NCBI RefSeq assembly: GCF_019203965.1
Contig: NZ_CP076448.1
Location: forward strand, 248,001-312,000
Length of the DNA stretch: 64,000 bases
From: Elioraea tepida
GTDB lineage: Bacteria; Pseudomonadota; Alphaproteobacteria; Acetobacterales; Acetobacteraceae
Direction: 5' to 3'
Shown here: positions 46,197 to 56,023 of the stretch, in pieces
Layout of the letters: each line of letters opens with the position of its first letter
Position numbering within the stretch: position 1 is the stretch's first letter
Translations under genes and position numbers: made by a program
The notes under the pieces: generated by a model
What the model was told of the DNA's origin: nothing
Seen by the model: only the letters and a program-made list of their open reading frames with translations
Database searches by the model: none

Positions 46197-46265
46197 AACG
46201 GCCACGGTCAGGGCTATGCGGGACGGGAGCGGGGATCAGGCGTCGGCGATGGGCGGTCAGGGGCG

Positions 46266-47150
46266 ATGAACGGCAAGCTCGACATCCCGGAGGCGGGCGG
46301 CTGGGCGAAGCCACCGGCGACGGCGGTGGCCGATCCCGCCTGGCGTCGCCGTGACCGCAGGCGCTTCCGCTGGGCGTTCTGGCTCGGCGGCCTTGCCCTC
46401 GTGTCGCTTGCGGGCGCTGTGGCGATGCAGCTTCTCGGCGGCCTGCCGCAGGACGGTGACGAGGCGCCGCTGATCTCTGCCGACCCAACGCCTGTGCGCG
46501 TCCGACCGGACGACCCGGGAGGGATGCGCGTCGCTAATCTCGACAAGGCGGTCTATGACCAGCTCTCGCGTGCCGCCGTACCGAGAAGCGGCGGGGGCGA
46601 AGGCACCGGCCAGCGCGTGGAGAGCCTCCTGCCGCCGCCCGAGGCGCCGAAGCCCGTTCCGGTCGCTCCACCCGCCTTGCCGGCCCAGCGCGCCTCCCTC
46701 GCCGAGAGCGAGACGCCCCGCGAGCAGGCGACGCCGGCCGAGCGAGCCGCCGCTCAGCCGGAGGCCGGCACGGCGCCGAGAAGCGGGCAGGCCCCGCCTC
46801 CTCCCGCCGCCTCCTCGCCCCCGGTCACGCCTCCCTCACCCCAGCCCTCGGCCCAGCCGGCAACGTCGTCCCAAGCCGCGGCGGCGCCGCCGGGTGGTAC
46901 GGGCAGTATCCAGGTGCAGCTCGCCGCCGTGCCAACGGAGGCCGCGGCCCAAGCCGAGTGGGAACGGCTTCGTCGCCGCATGCCGGACCTGCTCGGCCCG
47001 CTCCGCCCCTCGATCAGCCGCGGGGAGCGCGACGGCCAGCCCTTCTTCCGGCTGCGCGCGGGCGGGTTCGCGACCAACGCGGAGGCGCGCAGCTTCTGCG
47101 ACCAGGTGCGGGCCCGCGGCGGGTCCTGCTTCGTCGCCCCGGCGGGATGA
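46266..47150 (+). CDS. SPOR domain-containing cell envelope protein
   Basis: A 294-residue single-pass inner-membrane protein. A cytoplasmic N-terminus is followed by one helix (about 36-56) and a long Pro/Ala-rich periplasmic linker. A C-terminal SPOR domain (about 213-292, GSIQVQLAAVPTEAAAQAEWERL to EARSFCDQVRARG) binds denuded peptidoglycan at division septa. The position between argS and nagZ is conserved in alphaproteobacteria. Two cysteines in the SPOR domain may pair. Confidence 0.9.
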   Translation: MNGKLDIPEAGGWAKPPATAVADPAWRRRDRRRFRWAFWLGGLALVSLAGAVAMQLLGGLPQDGDEAPLISADPTPVRVRPDDPGGMRVANLDKAVYDQLSRAAVPRSGGGEGTGQRVESLLPPPEAPKPVPVAPPALPAQRASLAESETPREQATPAERAAAQPEAGTAPRSGQAPPPPAASSPPVTPPSPQPSAQPATSSQAAAAPPGGTGSIQVQLAAVPTEAAAQAEWERLRRRMPDLLGPLRPSISRGERDGQPFFRLRAGGFATNAEARSFCDQVRARGGSCFVAPAG

Positions 47151-47154
47151 CCTT

Positions 47155-48171
47155 GTGGCAGCCGCGGCCCCTCGCGCAGCGATCATCGGCGTCTCCGGCC
47201 CCGAGCTCGGCGCGGCCGAAGAGCGCCTGTTGCGGCGCCGCCCGCCGCTCGGCCTGATCCTGTTCGGCCGGAATATCGTCGACCCCGCCCAGGTGTTCGA
47301 CCTCACCGCCGCCTTCCGCCGCGCCGTGGGGCGCGAGGACGCGCCGGTGCTGATCGACCAGGAGGGAGGGAGGGTCGCCCGGCTTCGCCCGCCGCACTGG
47401 CGACATCCGCCCGCCGCCGCCGTGTTCGCCGCGCTCGCCGCGCGCGACCCCGCTGCCGCCCGGCGCGCTGCCTTCCTCAACGCGCGGCTGATCGCCGACG
47501 ATCTGTTCGCGATCGGCATCACGGTCGATTGCGCTCCGGTGCTCGACCTTCCCGTGCCCGGCGCGCACGAGGTGATCGGCGATCGTGCGCATGGCAACAC
47601 ACCGCGCCTTGCCGCAAGCCTCGGCCGCGCAATGGCACGCGGCCTGCTCGCCGGGGGCGTGACGCCCGTGATGAAGCACATCCCCGGCCACGGACGGGCG
47701 ACCGCGGACAGCCACCACGCCCTCCCCGTGGTCGAGGCGACGGAGGCCAAGCTGCTCTCACGCGATGCAAAGCCATTCGCCGCTCTCTCCGGGCTGGTTC
47801 CCTGGGCGATGACGGCCCATATCATCTATGCTGCCCTCGACGATGCACGCCCCGCCACGCTCTCGCCTGCCGTCATCCGCTTTATCCGGCGCAAGATCGG
47901 GTTTCGCGGAGTGCTCGTGACCGACGATCTCGCCATGGGCGCGCTCGGCGGCGAGCCGGGCGCCCTTGCCCGAGCGGCGATCGCCGCCGGCTGCGACCTC
48001 GCGCTCGAGTGCCCGGGCGATCTCGCGCGCACGGAGGCGGTTCTCGCCGCGGTTCCGGAGCTCTCCGCCGCCACTGCCCGCCGGCTGAAGGCGGCCGCGC
48101 GCGCCGCCCTCTCGCCGCGACGCTTCGACCGTGCCCGTGCTGAGCGGGCGCTTGCCGCCCTGCTCGCATGA
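47155..48171 (+). CDS. nagZ: beta-N-acetylhexosaminidase NagZ
   Basis: Glycoside hydrolase family 3 enzyme of 338 residues that removes GlcNAc from muropeptides in cytoplasmic cell-wall recycling. KHIPGHGRATADSHHALP at about 174 carries the family's catalytic His/Asp loop, and VLVTDDLAMGAL supplies the nucleophile aspartate. The GTG start lies 4 bases after the SPOR gene stop; the frame is open upstream but belongs to that gene. It overlaps the protease gene by 4 bases. Confidence 0.94.
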   Translation: MAAAAPRAAIIGVSGPELGAAEERLLRRRPPLGLILFGRNIVDPAQVFDLTAAFRRAVGREDAPVLIDQEGGRVARLRPPHWRHPPAAAVFAALAARDPAAARRAAFLNARLIADDLFAIGITVDCAPVLDLPVPGAHEVIGDRAHGNTPRLAASLGRAMARGLLAGGVTPVMKHIPGHGRATADSHHALPVVEATEAKLLSRDAKPFAALSGLVPWAMTAHIIYAALDDARPATLSPAVIRFIRRKIGFRGVLVTDDLAMGALGGEPGALARAAIAAGCDLALECPGDLARTEAVLAAVPELSAATARRLKAAARAALSPRRFDRARAERALAALLA

Positions 48172-48866
48172 TCGAGGCGATCCTCTGGGGGTTCCTGGTG
48201 ATCGCGCCGGGGGCGCTGGTCGCGATCGTCCTGCACGAGGTGGCGCACGGGTGGGCGGCCAATGCCCTCGGCGACCCGACCGCCCGGCTGCACGGCCGGC
48301 TCTCCCTCAACCCGGTCCGGCACGCCGACCCGGCGGGAACCGTCGCGGTGCCGCTGATCCTGTTCGCCGCCCAGATGCTGACGATCGGTCGCGTCGAGGT
48401 GATGTTCGGCTGGGCGAAGCCCGTGCCGGTCGACCCGCGCCACTTCCGCAATCCGCGCGCCGGCATGGCCTGGGTGGCCGCGGCGGGGCCGGCGATCAAC
48501 CTCGTACTCGCGTTCCTGTTCGCGCTGGCGGGCCACCTTGTCGACCCCCTGCCGCGCTCGCTCGCCGAGTATGCGGTGCAGCTGATCCTGTTCGCGGTTC
48601 TGATCAACCTTCTCCTGATGCTGTTCAACCTGTTGCCGATCCCGCCGCTCGACGGCGGGCGGATCCTTGTGGGCCTGTTGCCGGAGCGGCCGGCGCGGGC
48701 GCTGGCGCGGCTCGAGCCGGTGGGCTTCCCGATCATCATCCTCGGCTTCTTTCTCGTGCCTGCCCTGTTGCGCCAGGCGGGCATCGCCTCCGACCCTCTG
48801 GGCGCGATCCTGTGGCCGCCACTCGCCTTCTTCCGGCGGCTGGTCTTCGCCGCCGCCGGGTTCTAG
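48168..48866 (+). CDS. site-2 protease family (M50) membrane metalloprotease
   Basis: A 232-residue intramembrane zinc protease. The HExxH motif is H23-E24-x-x-H27 (LHEVAHGWA), the NPxxHxDP-like stretch is LNPVRHADPAG, and the third zinc ligand is D162 in PPLDGGR. This short, PDZ-less type sits upstream of scpA in many bacteria; its substrates are unknown. Start decided by the ATGA overlap with nagZ. Confidence 0.92.
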   Translation: MIEAILWGFLVIAPGALVAIVLHEVAHGWAANALGDPTARLHGRLSLNPVRHADPAGTVAVPLILFAAQMLTIGRVEVMFGWAKPVPVDPRHFRNPRAGMAWVAAAGPAINLVLAFLFALAGHLVDPLPRSLAEYAVQLILFAVLINLLLMLFNLLPIPPLDGGRILVGLLPERPARALARLEPVGFPIIILGFFLVPALLRQAGIASDPLGAILWPPLAFFRRLVFAAAGF

Positions 48867-48875
48867 AGAGGCGCG

Positions 48876-49694
48876 ATGAGCGCCGCGACGGTCCCCTTCG
48901 CAGAGGACGAGCCGCGCCGCGAGGCTGGCGGCGACACGCTTGCCGTCGCGGTCGAGGGGTTCGAGGGGCCGCTTGATCTTCTGCTCGCTCTCGCCCGCGA
49001 GCAGAAGGTCGATCTCGCGCGTATCTCCGTGCTTGCCCTTGCCGAGCAGTATCTCGCCTGGATCGCCCGCGCCCGCGCGCTTGATCTCGAGCTCGCCGCC
49101 GACCTTCTGGTGATGGCCGCCTGGCTCGCCTATCTGAAGTCGCGGCTTCTCATCCCCCCCGCCGAGCGGTCCGAGGACGAGCCGTCGCCCGAGGCGGCGG
49201 CCGAGGCCCTGGCCTTGCGGCTACGACGCCTCGAGGCGATGCGCGAGGCGGGGGCGGCGCTGATGGCGCGCGAGCGGCTTGGCGTCGACGTCTGGCCGCG
49301 CGGTGCTCCAGAGGCTCTGGTCGAACGCGTGCCGGGGGGAATACGGCTCACCCTGTCGCAGCTGATCGCGGCGTATGCGGCGGCGCGGCGGCGGTCCCTC
49401 TCGGCACGGAGCTACGCCCCGCCTCCGCTCGACCTCCTCTCCGTCGAGGAGGCCATGCAGCGGCTTGCGCGTCTGGTCGGGCGCGTGCCCGGCTGGGCGG
49501 TTCTGTCGAGTTTCCTGCCCGAGGGGCTCGCGCGCGGCCTGCCCCTGCGGGCGGCGATGGCCTCGATGCTCGTCGCCGGGCTCGAACTCGCCAAGGCAGG
49601 CACCGTGGCGCTGCGGCAGGACCAGCCCTTCGGACCCATCTATGTGAAGCCAGCACGGGCAGAGCCCGATGGCGCGGCCGCTGAGGAGGCATGA
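48876..49694 (+). CDS. scpA: segregation and condensation protein A
   Basis: Kleisin subunit of the SMC-ScpAB condensin, 272 residues. The N-terminal SMC-neck-binding region (VAVEGFEGPLDLLLALAREQKVDLARISVLALAEQYL split over residues 26-60) and LVMAAWLAYLKSRLLIP are diagnostic. The C-terminal winged helix contains AVLSSFLPEG. It overlaps scpB by 4 bases, ensuring balanced synthesis of the complex. Confidence 0.95.
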   Translation: MSAATVPFAEDEPRREAGGDTLAVAVEGFEGPLDLLLALAREQKVDLARISVLALAEQYLAWIARARALDLELAADLLVMAAWLAYLKSRLLIPPAERSEDEPSPEAAAEALALRLRRLEAMREAGAALMARERLGVDVWPRGAPEALVERVPGGIRLTLSQLIAAYAAARRRSLSARSYAPPPLDLLSVEEAMQRLARLVGRVPGWAVLSSFLPEGLARGLPLRAAMASMLVAGLELAKAGTVALRQDQPFGPIYVKPARAEPDGAAAEEA

Positions 49695-50401
49695 GCACGC
49701 CGAGCGAACACGAGAACGGTTGCGCCGACGAGCTTCCGCTGTCGGCGCCCGCGGTCGGCGCCGATCACGTCCGGCTTGCCGAGGCGCTCCTTTTCGCCGC
49801 GGCCGAACCGGTGACGGAAGAGGCGCTCGCCTCGCTCCTTCCCGCGGGCGTTCCCGCCGCCGCCGTGATCGCCGCTCTCGCCGAGAGTCTCGCGGGGAGA
49901 GGGGTCGAGGTGGTGGCGGTGGCGGGGGGGTGGCAGATGCGCACCGCGCCCGACCTCGCGCCGCTCCTGCGCCGACGCTTCGAGGTGCCACGGAGGCTCT
50001 CGCGCGCAGCCGTTGAGGCGCTCGCCATCATCGCCTACCACCAGCCGATCACACGGGCCGAGATCGAGGACATCCGCGGTGTGGGGTTGAGCCAGGGAAC
50101 GCTCGATTCGCTCCTCGAGGCGGGCTTGATCGAGCCGAAGGGGCGACGGGAGACCCCAGGCCGCCCGGCGACCTGGGGCACCACCGCGACGTTCCTTGCG
50201 CATTTCGGCCTCGCCTCGCTCAAGGATCTGCCGAAGCTCGAGGAGCTGAAGGCCGCCGGCCTTCTTGACCCGCTGCCGCCCGCCTCGCCTGAACGCTCGC
50301 CCGAGGAGCCGCTTTCGCCCGGGGGCGGGGAGGTCGAGGAGGAGAGGCCGCCGCCGCTTGACCCGAACGGCGGCGAGACTGCATGGAAGGTGCGCGGCTG
50401 A
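49691..50401 (+). CDS. scpB: segregation and condensation protein B
   Basis: Partner of ScpA in the condensin complex, 236 residues with two winged-helix domains. RLAEALLFAAAEPVTEEALA near residue 28 and SRAAVEALAIIAYHQPITRAEIEDIRGV near 105 (continuing into TLDSLLEAGLIEPKGR) are the family signatures. An acidic Pro-rich tail of about 45 residues follows. The last base of its stop is the first of the ABC gene's ATG. Confidence 0.95.
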   Translation: MSTPSEHENGCADELPLSAPAVGADHVRLAEALLFAAAEPVTEEALASLLPAGVPAAAVIAALAESLAGRGVEVVAVAGGWQMRTAPDLAPLLRRRFEVPRRLSRAAVEALAIIAYHQPITRAEIEDIRGVGLSQGTLDSLLEAGLIEPKGRRETPGRPATWGTTATFLAHFGLASLKDLPKLEELKAAGLLDPLPPASPERSPEEPLSPGGGEVEEERPPPLDPNGGETAWKVRG

Positions 50402-51462
50402 TGACGCTCAGGCTCGAGGATATCCACCACCGCTTCGGCGCGACGGAGGTGCTCAAGGGGATCTCCCTCCACGTCGCACCGGGCGAGATCGTCTGCCTGC
50501 TCGGGCCGTCAGGGGACGGCAAGACGACGCTGCTTCGGATCGCCGCCGGCCTCACCCCGCTGCAACACGGCCGGGTGCTGGTCGGCGGGCGGGTCGTCGC
50601 GGAGCCGGGGCGTGAGGTGCCCCCCGAGGAGCGTGGCGTCGGCCTCCTGTTCCAGGACTTCGCTCTGTTTCCCCATCTTTCGGTGCTCGAGAACGTCGCC
50701 TTCGGCTTGCGGCGGCTTCGCTCAGCGGAGCGTCGCGCCCGGGCGATGGAGATGCTCGCGCGCGTGCAGATGGAGCAGTTCGCAGACGCGATGCCCCACA
50801 CCCTTTCTGGCGGGCAGCAGCAGCGTGTGGCGCTTGCCCGCGCGCTCGCGCCACGGCCGAAGGTGCTTCTGCTCGACGAGCCGTTCTCCGGGCTCGATGC
50901 GCGTCTGCGTGACCGGGTGCGCGACGATAACCTGCATGTGCTGCAAGAGGAGGGGATCGCCGTGCTGATGGTCACCCACGATGCGGAAGAGGCCATGTTC
51001 ATGGCCGACCGCATGGCCATCCTGCACCGCGGCGTGATCGAGCAGGAAGGGCCACCCGCCGAGATCTATCTCCACCCCGCCACCCCCTTCATCGCAACTT
51101 TCCTCGGCGAGGTGATCCGACTCTCGGGACAGGTGCGGCTCGGCATGGTGGCAACACCGTTTGGCCCCGTTCCAGCGCTCGGCCGGCGTGAGGGCGAGCG
51201 CGTCGAGGTCCTGATCCGCCCCGAGGCGATCCGCCTTCTGCCGCTTGCCGAGGGAGAGGCCTGCCACGCTCGCGCGCGTGTGGAGGCGGCACGGCTCTTG
51301 GGCCGAACCTCGATGGTGCATCTGTCGGTTCGCGAGGGCGGGTCCGAGGTTCATGTCCATGCGCGAATCCCTGGCGAATACCTGCCAGCGCGGGACTCCG
51401 AGGTGGCGGTGGCGCTCGACCCGACGCGCGCCTATGTCTTCGGCGCTGGGGAAGCGGCGTGA
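50401..51462 (+). CDS. ABC transporter ATP-binding protein with TOBE domain (FbpC/PotA-like)
   Basis: A 353-residue importer ATPase: Walker A GPSGDGKTT, signature [15 protein letters not shown], Walker B VLLLDEPFSGLDA, H-loop LMVTHDAEEAM. A C-terminal TOBE-type regulatory domain (VEVLIRPEAIRLLP onward) follows. It is closest in type to ferric iron, polyamine or thiamine importers. No permease or binding-protein gene is adjacent; it sits between scpB and tatA. ATG 50401 overlaps the scpB stop by one base, and ATG 50383 is an alternative. Confidence 0.9.
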   Translation: MTLRLEDIHHRFGATEVLKGISLHVAPGEIVCLLGPSGDGKTTLLRIAAGLTPLQHGRVLVGGRVVAEPGREVPPEERGVGLLFQDFALFPHLSVLENVAFGLRRLRSAERRARAMEMLARVQMEQFADAMPHTLSGGQQQRVALARALAPRPKVLLLDEPFSGLDARLRDRVRDDNLHVLQEEGIAVLMVTHDAEEAMFMADRMAILHRGVIEQEGPPAEIYLHPATPFIATFLGEVIRLSGQVRLGMVATPFGPVPALGRREGERVEVLIRPEAIRLLPLAEGEACHARARVEAARLLGRTSMVHLSVREGGSEVHVHARIPGEYLPARDSEVAVALDPTRAYVFGAGEAA

Positions 51463-51564
51463 GGGCCTCGTTGCCGCGAACGGGACGCTCTGGCAATCTG
51501 GCGGGCTGTGCCCGACGGCAGAGGTGAGGGCGGCAAGAATGCCGGGGCAAGGTGGGGGAACGAG

Positions 51565-51771
51565 ATGAGCATCGGCATCTGGCAGATCGTCTTGGTCGCC
51601 CTCGTGCTGCTCCTGCTGTTCGGAAGCCGCAAGCTGCCCGCTCTCGGCGCTGAGCTCGGGCGCGGCTTGCGCGACCTGCGCGGCCATCTCGCCGCAAATC
51701 GCACCGCGGCGGCTGAGGACGCGCCCTTCGACGAGCCCTCGCCCGGCGAGCGGGGCGGGCTCCGGCACTAG
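51565..51771 (+). CDS. tatA: Sec-independent translocase subunit TatA
   Basis: A 68-residue Tat pore component. A short N-terminal helix (IWQIVLVALVLLLLFG), the FGSRKLPALGAELGRGLRDLR hinge and amphipathic helix, and a short acidic tail are classic. It starts the tatABC operon, which would export folded, cofactor-containing proteins. The binding protein at 28276 has a Tat-like leader. Confidence 0.93.
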   Translation: MSIGIWQIVLVALVLLLLFGSRKLPALGAELGRGLRDLRGHLAANRTAAAEDAPFDEPSPGERGGLRH

Positions 51772-51809
51772 GGGCTTGCCACCGCGCGCGCGGCGGCCGA
51801 GAGAAAGGC

Positions 51810-52328
51810 ATGTTCGATCTCGCCTGGTCGGAAATCGCGCTGATCCTGCTCGTCGCCCTGGTAGTGATCGGGCCGAAGGACCTTCCGCACGCCATCCGCG
51901 GGGTTGCCGACTTCATCCGCAAGGCGCGGCGGATGGCGGGCGAGTTCCAGGTTCACGTCGACGAGATGATGCGCGAGAGCAAGCTCGACGAGGTGAAGCG
52001 CCAGATCGACGAGGTGCGCACCGGCATCTACGACATGAAGCGCGACGTCGAGCGGCAGATCGACGAGCAGGGTCTGAGGGACGCGTTCAAGGACCCGTTC
52101 GCCGATGCCGCAGGATCCTCCTACGGAACGGCAAGCTGGAGCGCGACGCCGGCGCCCGCTGAGGCCCCTCCGCCAGCCGCGTCGGCCGCGTCCGCCGACT
52201 CCACGTCGACGACACCTCCGCCAGCCGCTTCTCCCTTGGTCGCCGAAGGGCCTCCCCCGTTCGTTCCGCCCGGGACGCTCCCTCCCGCCTCCCTTGCCGC
52301 TCCTGCCCAGGCGCGCGACCCGGTCTGA
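51810..52328 (+). CDS. tatB: Sec-independent translocase subunit TatB
   Basis: A 172-residue Tat receptor subunit. The N-terminus MFDLAWSEIALILLVALVVIG and the PKDLPHAIRGVADFIRKARR amphipathic helix mark TatB rather than TatA. A charged helix (residues 45-90) and a Pro/Ala-rich tail follow. TatB and TatC together recognise twin-arginine signal peptides. It lies 38 bases after tatA and 9 before tatC. Confidence 0.94.
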   Translation: MFDLAWSEIALILLVALVVIGPKDLPHAIRGVADFIRKARRMAGEFQVHVDEMMRESKLDEVKRQIDEVRTGIYDMKRDVERQIDEQGLRDAFKDPFADAAGSSYGTASWSATPAPAEAPPPAASAASADSTSTTPPPAASPLVAEGPPPFVPPGTLPPASLAAPAQARDPV

Positions 52329-52337
52329 GCACGGCCC

Positions 52338-53126
52338 ATGCGCCCGGAAGAGGACACAATCGACGACAAGCCGATGCCGCTGCTCGACCACCTGCTCGAG
52401 CTCCGGCAGCGCATCCTCCTCTCGCTCGGCGGCTTCGTGCTCGCCTTCATCCTCTGTTATGTCTTCTCGAAAGAGATCTATGGCTTCCTCGCCGCCCCGC
52501 TCGCCACGATCCTGCAGGAGACCACGGGGGCGGAGCGGCGGATGATCTTCACCGCCCTCTACGAGGCGTTCTTCACCTATCTCAAGGTCGCTCTCTGGGG
52601 AGGCTTGATGATCAGCTTCCCCTGGTGGGCGACGCAGCTATGGCTGTTCGTCGCGCCCGGGCTCTACCGGAGCGAGAAGCGCGCTGTCGCCCCGTTCCTG
52701 ATCGCCACCCCGTTCTTCTTCACCGCCGGTGCGGCCTTCTGCTACTACTTCGTCATTCCGGCAGCGTGGCGTTTCTTCCTCTCCTTCGAGAGCCCGGCGG
52801 GCCCTGGCGAGTTGCCGATCCAGCTCGAGGCGAAGGTCAACGAATACCTCTCTCTCGTGATGCGGCTCATCTTCGCCTTCGGCTTCGCCTTCCTGATGCC
52901 GGTTGGCCTCGTGCTGCTTGCGCGCGTCGGCATCATCACGCCCGAGGCGATGGCCTCGAAGCGTCGCTACGCCATCGTTGGCATGTTCGTGCTCGCCGCC
53001 ATCATCACCCCGCCTGACGTGATCAGCCAGGTCGGGCTCGCGCTGCCGCTGATCCTGCTCTACGAAGGCTCGATCCTCGCGGCGAAGCTTCTGCGCAAAC
53101 GCGACCAGCAGGCGGCCGCCACCTGA
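52338..53126 (+). CDS. tatC: Sec-independent translocase subunit TatC
   Basis: Polytopic Tat receptor of 262 residues with six helices. The N-terminus MPLLDHLLELRQRILLSLGG with the conserved LxELRxR, the first periplasmic loop, and FRFYxF-equivalent segments (WWATQLWLFVAPGLYRSEK) are typical. FLMPVGLVLLARVGIITPE precedes the C-terminal ITPPDVISQVGLALPLILLYE. It completes tatABC and serS follows after 15 bases. Confidence 0.96.
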   Translation: MRPEEDTIDDKPMPLLDHLLELRQRILLSLGGFVLAFILCYVFSKEIYGFLAAPLATILQETTGAERRMIFTALYEAFFTYLKVALWGGLMISFPWWATQLWLFVAPGLYRSEKRAVAPFLIATPFFFTAGAAFCYYFVIPAAWRFFLSFESPAGPGELPIQLEAKVNEYLSLVMRLIFAFGFAFLMPVGLVLLARVGIITPEAMASKRRYAIVGMFVLAAIITPPDVISQVGLALPLILLYEGSILAAKLLRKRDQQAAAT

Positions 53127-53141
53127 CCGGACCGTTCCGAC

Positions 53142-54416
53142 ATGCATAACATCCGCAGGATCCGCGAGGATGCCGCAGGCTTCGATGCCGCGCTCGCGCG
53201 CCGTGGCCTCTCCCCTGTCTCGGCCGGGCTGCTCGCGCTCGACCAGCGCCGGCGCGCGAGCCTTGCCGCCTTCGAGCAGATGCAGGCGGCGCGCAACGCG
53301 CTCTCGAAGCGTATCGGCGAGGCCAAGGCGAGGGGCGAGGATGCCGCCCCGCTGCTCGCGGAAGCCGCCGCCATGGGCGAGGCGATCGCGCGCGAGGAGG
53401 AAGAGGCGCAGCGTCTCGGCGCCGAGCTCGACGCCGCTCTCGCCGCACTTCCCAACCTGCCCGACCCCGAGGTTCCGGACGGGTCGGGGGAGGCGGACAA
53501 TGTCGAGCTCCGGCGCTGGGGCACGCCGCGCGCCTTCTCCTGGACACCGTTGCAGCATTTCGAGCTCGGCGAGCGGCTCGGCCTGATGGATTTCGAGACG
53601 GCGGGGCGGATCGCGGGCGCGCGCTTCACGGTTCTCAAGGGCCCGCTCGCGAGGCTTGAGCGCGCGCTCGGCCAGTTCATGCTCGACCTGCAGACGGGGC
53701 AGGGCGGCTACATCGAGGTCTCGCCGCCTCTGCTCGTCCGCGAGGCCGCCGTCTTCGGCACCAATCAGCTGCCGAAATTCGCCGACGACCTGTTCCGAAC
53801 CACCGATGGCCGCTGGCTGATCCCTACGGCAGAGGTGCCGTTGACCAATCTCGTGCGCGAAAGCGTGCTCGACGAGGCCGAGCTTCCCCTGCGCGTCACC
53901 GCGCTCACGCCGTGTTTCCGCTCGGAGGCGGGGGCGGCGGGGCGCGACACGCGCGGGATGCTGCGCCAGCACCAGTTCATGAAGGTCGAGCTCGTCTCGA
54001 TCACCCGGCCCGAGGACAGCGAGGCGGAACATGCGCGCATGACCGCCTGCGCCGAAGCGGTGCTTCAGGCCCTCGGCATTCCCTATCGCGTGGTCGATCT
54101 CTGCGCGGGCGACCTCGGCTTCGGCGCTGCGCGCACCTTCGACATCGAGGCCTGGCTGCCCGGGCAGGGCGCATGGCGCGAGATCTCCTCCTGCTCAAAC
54201 TGCCGCGACTTCCAGGCACGGCGCATGGACGCGCGCTGCCGCGCCGCCGGGCGCAAGGGCACGCGCTTCGTACACACGCTGAATGGCTCCGGCATCGCGG
54301 TGGGGCGCGCGCTGATCGCGGTGATGGAGAACTACCAGGAGGAGGACGGGTCGATCACGATCCCCGACGTGCTCCGGCCCTACATGGGCGGGATGTCGCG
54401 AATCGGCCCGGCATGA
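53142..54416 (+). CDS. serS: seryl-tRNA synthetase
   Basis: Class II synthetase for tRNA-Ser, 424 residues. The N-terminal tRNA-binding coiled coil spans about residues 30-105. Class II motif 2 is [20 protein letters not shown], and motif 3 is [37 protein letters not shown] lies between them. surE begins inside its stop (ATGA). Confidence 0.97.
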   Translation: MHNIRRIREDAAGFDAALARRGLSPVSAGLLALDQRRRASLAAFEQMQAARNALSKRIGEAKARGEDAAPLLAEAAAMGEAIAREEEEAQRLGAELDAALAALPNLPDPEVPDGSGEADNVELRRWGTPRAFSWTPLQHFELGERLGLMDFETAGRIAGARFTVLKGPLARLERALGQFMLDLQTGQGGYIEVSPPLLVREAAVFGTNQLPKFADDLFRTTDGRWLIPTAEVPLTNLVRESVLDEAELPLRVTALTPCFRSEAGAAGRDTRGMLRQHQFMKVELVSITRPEDSEAEHARMTACAEAVLQALGIPYRVVDLCAGDLGFGAARTFDIEAWLPGQGAWREISSCSNCRDFQARRMDARCRAAGRKGTRFVHTLNGSGIAVGRALIAVMENYQEEDGSITIPDVLRPYMGGMSRIGPA

Positions 54417-55213
54417 CCGCTCTCGGCCCGGTCGCCGATCTCGCGTCCGCCCGCATCCTCGTCACGAATGACGACGGGATCGGTGCTGCGGGCCTGCGTG
54501 TGCTCGAGCGGATCGCACGCGGGCTTGCGCGCGAGGTCTGGACGGTCGCCCCTGAGACGCAACAATCGGCCGTCAGCCACGCGCTCACGATACGCCGGCC
54601 GCTGCGGCTCACCCGGATTGCGCCGCGTCGCTTCTCTGTCGACGGCACGCCGACCGACTGCGTTCTCCTCGGCGTGCACGAGGTGCTGGGCGGGCGGGGG
54701 CCGGATCTCGTGCTCTCCGGCATCAACATGGGCGCCAATCTCGGCGAGGACATCGGCTATTCCGGCACGGTCGCCGCGGCGATGGAGGCCTGCCTGCTCG
54801 GGCACCGAGCGGTCGCGATCAGCCTTGATCTGCCACGAAACGGGACAGTGGCGAGGGCTCCGCGCTGGGAGACCTGCGTGCGCTGGCTGCCGGGCATCCT
54901 GCGCACCCTCGCCGGGTTCTCCTGGCCGGAGGCGACGCTCATCAACGTCAACATCCCGGACCTGCCGCACGGGGCGGTGAGCGGGATCCGCGTGGCTCAT
55001 CAGGGGCGGCGGAAGGAGGGGCTGAGGCTCGAGAAGCGGCTCGACCCGGAGGGCCGCCCCTATTGGTGGATCCTCGACTACTCGAAGGAGGAGAGGCAGA
55101 CGCGCGGCTCGGACCTCTCGGCGATCAACCAGGGCGCGATCGCGATCACGCCGGTGACGATCGACGTCACCGCGCGCGCCGCCCTGCCCGAGCTCCGCGC
55201 GGCCTTCGCCTGA
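54413..55213 (+). CDS. surE: 5'/3'-nucleotidase SurE
   Basis: Metal-dependent nucleotidase of 266 residues, associated with stationary-phase survival. [13 protein letters not shown] carries the metal aspartates (NDD), [17 protein letters not shown] the conserved Ser/His region, and [25 protein letters not shown] the signature loop. The surE-pcm pair is widely conserved, and pcm starts 16 bases downstream. Confidence 0.96.
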   Translation: MTALGPVADLASARILVTNDDGIGAAGLRVLERIARGLAREVWTVAPETQQSAVSHALTIRRPLRLTRIAPRRFSVDGTPTDCVLLGVHEVLGGRGPDLVLSGINMGANLGEDIGYSGTVAAAMEACLLGHRAVAISLDLPRNGTVARAPRWETCVRWLPGILRTLAGFSWPEATLINVNIPDLPHGAVSGIRVAHQGRRKEGLRLEKRLDPEGRPYWWILDYSKEERQTRGSDLSAINQGAIAITPVTIDVTARAALPELRAAFA

Positions 55214-55229
55214 GAGGGGAGGGCGGGCG

Positions 55230-55901
55230 ATGCCGACCGACGCCAACCGCATCCGCCTCGTGCTCGCCTTGCGCTCGGCCGGCATCACCGATGCGGCCGT
55301 CCTTGGCGCGATCGAGAGCGTGCCGCGCGAGCGGTTCGTGCCCGAGACGTTCCGCGACCAGGCGTGGGAGGACATCGCGCTCCCGATCGGTCTCGGGCAG
55401 ACGATCAGCCAGCCGCGGGTGGTGGCGATGATGACCGAGGCGCTGCGCGTCTCGAAGCGGCACCGCGTGCTCGAGATCGGCACCGGCTCGGGCTACCAGG
55501 CGGCTGTGCTCGCGCGGCTCTGCCGGCGCCTCTACACGATCGAGCGCCACCCGGCCCTGCTTGCCCGCGCCGAGTCGATCCTCAAGGAGCTCGGCTTCAC
55601 CAACATCGTCTTCCGCGCGGGCGATGGCATGCAGGGCTGGCCCGAGCTCGCGCCGTTCGACCGGATCATCGTCACCGCCGCGCCGGCGGAGGCGCCCAAA
55701 GCCCTGCTCGACCAGCTCTCGCCCGAGAGCGGGATCATGGTCATCCCGATGGGGAAGACGGCCGACAGCCAGCATCTGTGGCGGATCACCCGGCAGGGTG
55801 ACCGCTACGACCGCGAGCAGCTCGCCGCCGTGCGCTTCGTTCCGCTTCTGCCCGGTGTCGCCGATGACAGCGGCGAGGAGTCGAGGCTGCCGCGCCTCTG
55901 A
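55230..55901 (+). CDS. pcm: protein-L-isoaspartate O-methyltransferase
   Basis: Canonical PCM of 223 residues that repairs isoaspartyl damage. The substrate loop LGQTISQPRVVAMM and SAM motif LEIGTGSGYQAAVLARL are intact, as is ILKELGFTNIVFRAGDG. It pairs with surE as in E. coli. The paralogue at 471 lacks the TISQP loop, so this is the likely true repair enzyme. Confidence 0.96.
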   Translation: MPTDANRIRLVLALRSAGITDAAVLGAIESVPRERFVPETFRDQAWEDIALPIGLGQTISQPRVVAMMTEALRVSKRHRVLEIGTGSGYQAAVLARLCRRLYTIERHPALLARAESILKELGFTNIVFRAGDGMQGWPELAPFDRIIVTAAPAEAPKALLDQLSPESGIMVIPMGKTADSQHLWRITRQGDRYDREQLAAVRFVPLLPGVADDSGEESRLPRL

Positions 55902-56023
55902 CGCGCCCGCCTGCGACCGCTGGTCACGCCTGCGGCACGGATGCAACACCGAAGACGCTGGGAAACCCGCCCGACGACGACGAGATTGCGTCGCGATGTG
56001 AGAGCACGCTAAGGCTGCGTGGG

